This document shows, piece after piece, positions 42,757 through 46,253 of a stretch of DNA of 46,253 bases (positions within the stretch are counted from its first letter, which is position 1; every line of letters begins with the position of its first letter). A program made the position numbers and the translations under genes. The notes under the pieces are model-generated. The model worked only from the letters and a program-made list of their open reading frames with translations. It had not been told where the DNA came from and made no database searches. The stretch covers positions 1 to 46,253 of the forward strand of contig CAZJBS010000024.1 of the NCBI GenBank assembly GCA_964544475.1. The letters are read 5' to 3'. The stretch is from CAZJBS01 sp964544475. GTDB taxonomy: Bacteria; CLD3; SB21.

Positions 42757-44154
42757 ATGATGAAATACTCGATTCATATCTCGGGACATCACTTCAACGC
42801 AATCAAACATCATCTGTATCCCGGTGACGGTATGGAGGCGGTTGCTGTTGCGTTATGCGGAAGACATTCTCATGGTGATTTAACGCAGCTACTCGTACAC
42901 GATGCCATTATGATTCCACACGCGGAATGTGAAAGGCATACAGATCTCCTAAGATGGAAAACCGATCGTATTCTTCCATATCTGGAAAGAGTCATGAGTC
43001 ACGATTTTGGAATTCTAAAGATTCATAGCCACCCGGGCGGATACGACAGATTTTCGGCAACGGACGACGAAGCGGATGAGGAGTTATTTACATCTGTCTT
43101 TGGTTGGGCTAGCACCGACAATGTCCATGCTAGTGCCATAATGTTACCTGATGGTCGGATTTTTGGACGTTGTTTTCTCCCTGATTTGCAAACCGTCAGC
43201 ATCGACAAAATAACGGTTGCGGGTGACGTGATAAAAGTCTTTGAAAACGACGAAAATGATGTTACGGTCGATCAGATTGGACTTAGAACCGCGCAGGCTT
43301 TTGGCGACAAGACATATGCCATGTTGAAGGGTTTGACAATTGGTATCGTAGGTGGTTCTGGGACAGGAAGTCTACTTGTTGAACAATTACTTAGACTGGG
43401 GGCTAGAAGGATTGTGTTAGTTGATCCTGATATTGTCGAGTACAAGAATTTGAACAGAATCATCCAGGCGACAAAGACTGATGCGGACAACCAACGTCGA
43501 AAAGTTGATGTGCTGTCTCAACACGCGGCGGCCGTTGAACTTGGAACGGAGGTGGTCTCATTTGCTTCAAATCTTTATGAAAATATTGATGCTATTCGCG
43601 CTTTGATTTCCTCTGACATCTTATTCGGCTGCGTGGATAGCTATGATGGGCGATATCTACTTAATCAGATTTCCACTTTCTATCTGAAACCTTATTTCGA
43701 TGTGGGTGTTCGGTTGAACGCGGATGGGAAGGGCGGAATCGACAAGATTTGCGTTTCAGCACACTACATCCAGCCCGGCAAATCATCTCTGATTTCGAGA
43801 GGTGTTTTTAATATGGAAGACGTAAAGGCTGCGGCTCTCTTGAGGAGGAATCCACTAGAATATGAACGACAGAAGAAAGAAAAGTACATCAAGGGTGTCC
43901 AAGTTGGAAGTCCCGCTGTCATAAGCGTCAATATGATGGCGGCGGCACATACCGTAAACGACTTCCTCAATAGAATCCACCCCTATCGAATACCAAAACC
44001 AGAGTGTTCAGCATGGTCAATGATCGACCTGACGGAAAACATAATCCAAGATGTTGCAGAAACCGACCTGCAGACTGATATCTTTTTGGCAAAACGGGTC
44101 GGACGGGGTGATGTGCTTCCTTTTCTGGAAATTTCTGAAATTCTAGCTTCGTAG
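42757..44154 (+). CDS. JAB deubiquitinase - E1 (ThiF) fusion
   Basis: A 465-residue two-domain enzyme. Residues 1-150 are a JAB/JAMM zinc isopeptidase: E27, then HSHP (H90, H92), then SATD (S100, D103), a complete metal site. Residues 185-465 are an E1-type adenylyltransferase: loop GIVGGSGTG (197-204), LVDPDIVEYKNLNR (D223, N231, R234) and GCVDSYDGR (C292). It would mature the modifier and activate it with ATP. No CxxC zinc pair is seen after the E1 core. ATG 42757 or 42760 could start it, as could the overlapping GTG at 42751; AAGG lies just upstream. Confidence 0.85.
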   Translation: MMKYSIHISGHHFNAIKHHLYPGDGMEAVAVALCGRHSHGDLTQLLVHDAIMIPHAECERHTDLLRWKTDRILPYLERVMSHDFGILKIHSHPGGYDRFSATDDEADEELFTSVFGWASTDNVHASAIMLPDGRIFGRCFLPDLQTVSIDKITVAGDVIKVFENDENDVTVDQIGLRTAQAFGDKTYAMLKGLTIGIVGGSGTGSLLVEQLLRLGARRIVLVDPDIVEYKNLNRIIQATKTDADNQRRKVDVLSQHAAAVELGTEVVSFASNLYENIDAIRALISSDILFGCVDSYDGRYLLNQISTFYLKPYFDVGVRLNADGKGGIDKICVSAHYIQPGKSSLISRGVFNMEDVKAAALLRRNPLEYERQKKEKYIKGVQVGSPAVISVNMMAAAHTVNDFLNRIHPYRIPKPECSAWSMIDLTENIIQDVAETDLQTDIFLAKRVGRGDVLPFLEISEILAS

Positions 44155-44285
44155 ATTGACGCTGGGTCTCTTTCGAGAAATATAGTATTCCACTCCACTT
44201 GCGATGAAGTTCGCGTCTGGATTTCTTGGTTCTTTTTCAAGGTAGATTTGATATATTTATGTTGATTTAGAACCAACAGCAACCC

Positions 44286-45191
44286 ATGTATTATCGCCGC
44301 AAGGTCTTACTTTCTTTTCTGGAAATTTTCGAGGGGAAGCTTGAAAAGATCAGGTTTCAGAAACTGCTTTTCCTTCTGAGGGACAAGCAGACAAAGCCTT
44401 CGTTTGATTTTGTTCCCTACAAGTTCGGTTGTTTTTCGTTTCAGTCGTATGCCGATCTGCGCACGATGATCAAGTACGAATTGGTTGGAGAACTGGAGAC
44501 CGACAGTGGCGAATTCTGGAAACGAGGTCCGGCGGATGGTGACCGTCATTTCGTGGAAGAGATACTGCCCGCCGACAGGCAGGCTCTGCTGGAAACCAAA
44601 TCCGTTTATGGTCATTTGACTTCCGACGAGCTGGTTGCACTGACATATCGTCAGTATCCATATTACGCCATCAGGAGTGAAATCGCACGAAATGTACTGA
44701 CCGAAGATGAACTGCTACGTGTCCGACAGGAGACTCCATCGAATATGACGCCGACGCTGTTCACCATCGGCTATGAAGGAAAATCCATCGAGGCCTATTT
44801 CAATGCGCTGATAAAGAACAATGTCAAAGTCCTATGCGACGTCCGAAACAATCCCGTGAGTATGAAGTATGGATTCTCCAGGACTCCATTGGAACGAACG
44901 TGCACGTCGCTCGGCATCAAATATGTGCATATTCCCGAACTTGGTATCGTATCGGAGAAACGAAAGAATCTCAAAACGCCGTCAGACTATGGGAACTTGT
45001 TTGCGGAGTACGAAAGGTCAACGCTTTCATCCACGGCATCTTATCAGCGCAGTGTGATGAACTTGTTGGAGTCGGAGAAGAGAGTAGCTTTGACCTGCTT
45101 TGAAGCGGATCCGACCATGTGTCATCGCATGCGGTTGACCAAGGCCTTGACGCAGCTGCCGAATTGGCAGTATGAGATCATCCATCTCTAA
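44286..45191 (+). CDS. SocA-like and DUF488 fusion protein
   Basis: A 301-residue protein in two parts. Residues 1-80 (KIRFQKLLFLL, FVPYKFGCFSF) resemble the SocA/DUF4065 (Panacea) fold found in antitoxins, a tentative match. Residues 158-300 are DUF488: LFTIGYEGKS, LCDVRNNPVS (D185), and a cysteine-rich end TCFEADPTMCHR (C271, C279, H280). DUF488 proteins occur near defence genes; their activity is not settled. A 131-base gap separates it from the E1 gene, with no clear promoter. The next gene starts two bases after its stop. Confidence 0.8.
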   Translation: MYYRRKVLLSFLEIFEGKLEKIRFQKLLFLLRDKQTKPSFDFVPYKFGCFSFQSYADLRTMIKYELVGELETDSGEFWKRGPADGDRHFVEEILPADRQALLETKSVYGHLTSDELVALTYRQYPYYAIRSEIARNVLTEDELLRVRQETPSNMTPTLFTIGYEGKSIEAYFNALIKNNVKVLCDVRNNPVSMKYGFSRTPLERTCTSLGIKYVHIPELGIVSEKRKNLKTPSDYGNLFAEYERSTLSSTASYQRSVMNLLESEKRVALTCFEADPTMCHRMRLTKALTQLPNWQYEIIHL

Positions 45192-45193
45192 TC

Positions 45194-46006
45194 ATGGCCC
45201 TGACAAAAATCCTCATCACGGTAAAGACGTATCCGACTCTGTCCAGTAAATATGAGGAACTGGTATGTACGGCAGGGTTCCGAGAAGACGGAAGCTGGGT
45301 ACGGATATATCCTGTCCCCTTCAGGAAACTGAATCCCGATCTTCAGTACAAGAAATATGACTGGTACGAATTCGATCTTGAGCGCAACACCTCAGATTTT
45401 CGCCATGAAACCCATCGACCGAGGGATATTGATAGAATTGGAAGACGAGTGGGACACATTGGCACGGAATCGAATTGGGCAGAAAGGAAACGACTTGTAC
45501 TGCGAAACTATCATGAAAACTTGGACCGTTTAATTGAAGACGCAAAAAACAAGAGCATAGCAACATCTCTGGCTGTGTTTAAGCCAACCAAAGTACTGGA
45601 TTTCGACTGGGAACCGTGTGAGAGAGAGTGGAGTGAATCAAAACTCAAAGAACTTCGGCAATTCAAATTATTTGACACGACGGGAACCCGGAACGAAGTG
45701 GTCAGGAAGGTGCCATTCAAATTTCGATACCATTTTGAAGATGCTGCAGGGAAGAAAAGCCGGTTGATGATCGAGGATTGGGAAACCGGCCAGCTGTACT
45801 GGAACTGCCTTCGGAAAACTGATGGCGATGAGGAACGGGCCTGTCAAAAAGTTCGTAAGAAATACTTGGATGACTTCGCAAAAACCAAAGATCTATATTT
45901 TTTCCTTGGAACCACCAAGCAAAATCACTTCCGGGCGCCAAATCCTTTCATTATTGTCGGAACGTTTCATCCGAAAATGACGTCTCAGACCGAGTTGGAC
46001 CTGTAA
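45194..46006 (+). CDS. Unknown protein paired with the DUF488 gene
   Basis: A 270-residue cytoplasmic protein that I do not recognise by name. It opens with a strand-rich segment (TKILITVKTYPTLSSKYEEL, then CTAGFREDGSWVRIYPVPFR), then a charged helical middle, and ends with FFLGTTKQNHFRAPNPFIIV, a conserved-looking strand-turn. There is no membrane segment or signal. Spacing of two bases from the DUF488 gene implies a two-gene unit, so it is probably its functional partner. Confidence 0.75.
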   Translation: MALTKILITVKTYPTLSSKYEELVCTAGFREDGSWVRIYPVPFRKLNPDLQYKKYDWYEFDLERNTSDFRHETHRPRDIDRIGRRVGHIGTESNWAERKRLVLRNYHENLDRLIEDAKNKSIATSLAVFKPTKVLDFDWEPCEREWSESKLKELRQFKLFDTTGTRNEVVRKVPFKFRYHFEDAAGKKSRLMIEDWETGQLYWNCLRKTDGDEERACQKVRKKYLDDFAKTKDLYFFLGTTKQNHFRAPNPFIIVGTFHPKMTSQTELDL

Positions 46007-46138
46007 CGTGATCTTTTTCGCGGCGACGACGTGGGAAACGTGGTATCGGCGTTGAATTCATTCAAAGAAATTGTTGAAGGATTGAACGGGAAAAGCAAAG
46101 GATGAATGGACCTAATCCAATCGACTCGTGAATAAAGC

Positions 46139-46162
46139 GGGCTGTCTCTTGCCAGACAGCCC
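46139..46162. terminator. Stem-loop at the end of the island
   Basis: A 9-bp perfect stem (GGGCTGTCT with AGACAGCCC), loop CTTGCC. It lies seven bases beyond the stop of the partial minus-strand gene and probably ends that transcript; its T-tract is weak on both sides. Confidence 0.55.
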
Positions 46163-46168
46163 TGCTCA

Positions 46169-46252
46169 TCATGGCTTCTTTCTGCTTTTTTTTATCGTCG
46201 CGTGAATTTTCTTCCACTTGAGTTTTTCCGCCCGGGCCGCCATGCCGTCCTG
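46169..46252 (-). CDS. Partial gene at the right edge, Lys-rich C-terminus
   Basis: The last 27 codons of a minus-strand frame ending TGA: QDGMAARAEKLKWKKI, then a Lys-rich end. The basic tail suggests a nucleic-acid-binding or ribosome-associated protein, but too little is present to name it. The nearby stem-loop supports a gene end here. Confidence 0.4.
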   Translation of the reverse strand, partial: QDGMAARAEKLKWKKIHATIKKSRKKP

Positions 46253-46253
46253 C

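Noticed and set aside
42045..44154. CBASS type II (cyclase with Cap2/Cap3)
   Set aside because: There is no cyclase-effector pair next to these genes; the modifier and the E2-JAB-E1 arrangement fit multiubiquitin-type operons instead. The nucleotidyltransferase-fold gene at 40079 is 2 kb away, separated by the regulator pair.
1..46253. CRISPR arrays, rRNA genes and complete tRNA genes
   Set aside because: I looked for regularly spaced repeats and conserved RNA cores on both strands and saw none; a covariance search would be needed to exclude small RNAs.

Overview
The window looks like a chromosomal segment of an aerobic (or microaerobic) heterotroph, most likely from the FCB superphylum outside classical Bacteroidetes (Calditrichota, Zixibacteria, KSB1 or Ignavibacteria-like; the exact lineage cannot be fixed by eye). 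The clues are a secreted giant protein with a type IX secretion (T9SS) C-terminal sorting domain, a DUF5916 outer-membrane protein, an Alternative Complex III operon wired to a caa3 oxidase, and promoters that look like ordinary sigma-70 boxes (TTGCAT or TTGACT, 17 bases, TATATT or similar), unlike the Bacteroidetes type.

Layout. 1-130: tail of a sensor kinase and its terminator. 205-4576: three minus-strand cargo genes (zinc-ribbon membrane protein, OLD-like ATPase, secreted alpha/beta hydrolase). Two of them sit inside near-perfect inverted repeats, each beginning GTTATGCG, and they are separated by long palindromic spacers; this resembles an integron-type cassette array without a visible integrase. 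4577-5784: gene-free, with three copies of a palindromic interspersed repeat. 5940-12689: a 2249-residue secreted protein with Asp-box repeats. 12834-27573: a respiratory supercluster, ctaB (heme O synthase), actABCDEF plus a small membrane protein, a SCO copper chaperone, the four caa3 oxidase subunits (A2 type), then after a strong terminator a second SCO and a DUF420 protein. Quinol electrons would pass through ActBCF and the ActA/ActE hemes to the cytochrome c domain of CoxB and on to oxygen, with SCO and CtaB building the copper and heme centres.

27655-39689: housekeeping and envelope genes: an Ala/Lys-rich lipoprotein (minus), the tightly overlapped hutI - glycogen debranching enzyme - Nudix set, a DUF5916 outer-membrane protein (plus), a minus-strand terC - parvulin - parvulin set, and a divergent receiver-kinase-receiver hybrid.

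39925-46006: an AT-richer accessory island. It has a nucleotidyltransferase-fold protein between degenerate direct repeats, an XRE regulator with an ImmA/IrrE metallopeptidase, and, divergent from that pair under a consensus promoter, a three-gene ubiquitin-like conjugation operon: a single-domain multiubiquitin-family modifier, a Prok-E2_E type E2 with only one cysteine, and a fused JAB deubiquitinase-E1 protein. It is followed by a two-gene unit (SocA-like/DUF488 fusion plus an unknown protein). This operon is the best candidate for the exciting system: a minimal bacterial ubiquitin-like pathway in a defence-like context. A partial minus-strand gene closes the window.
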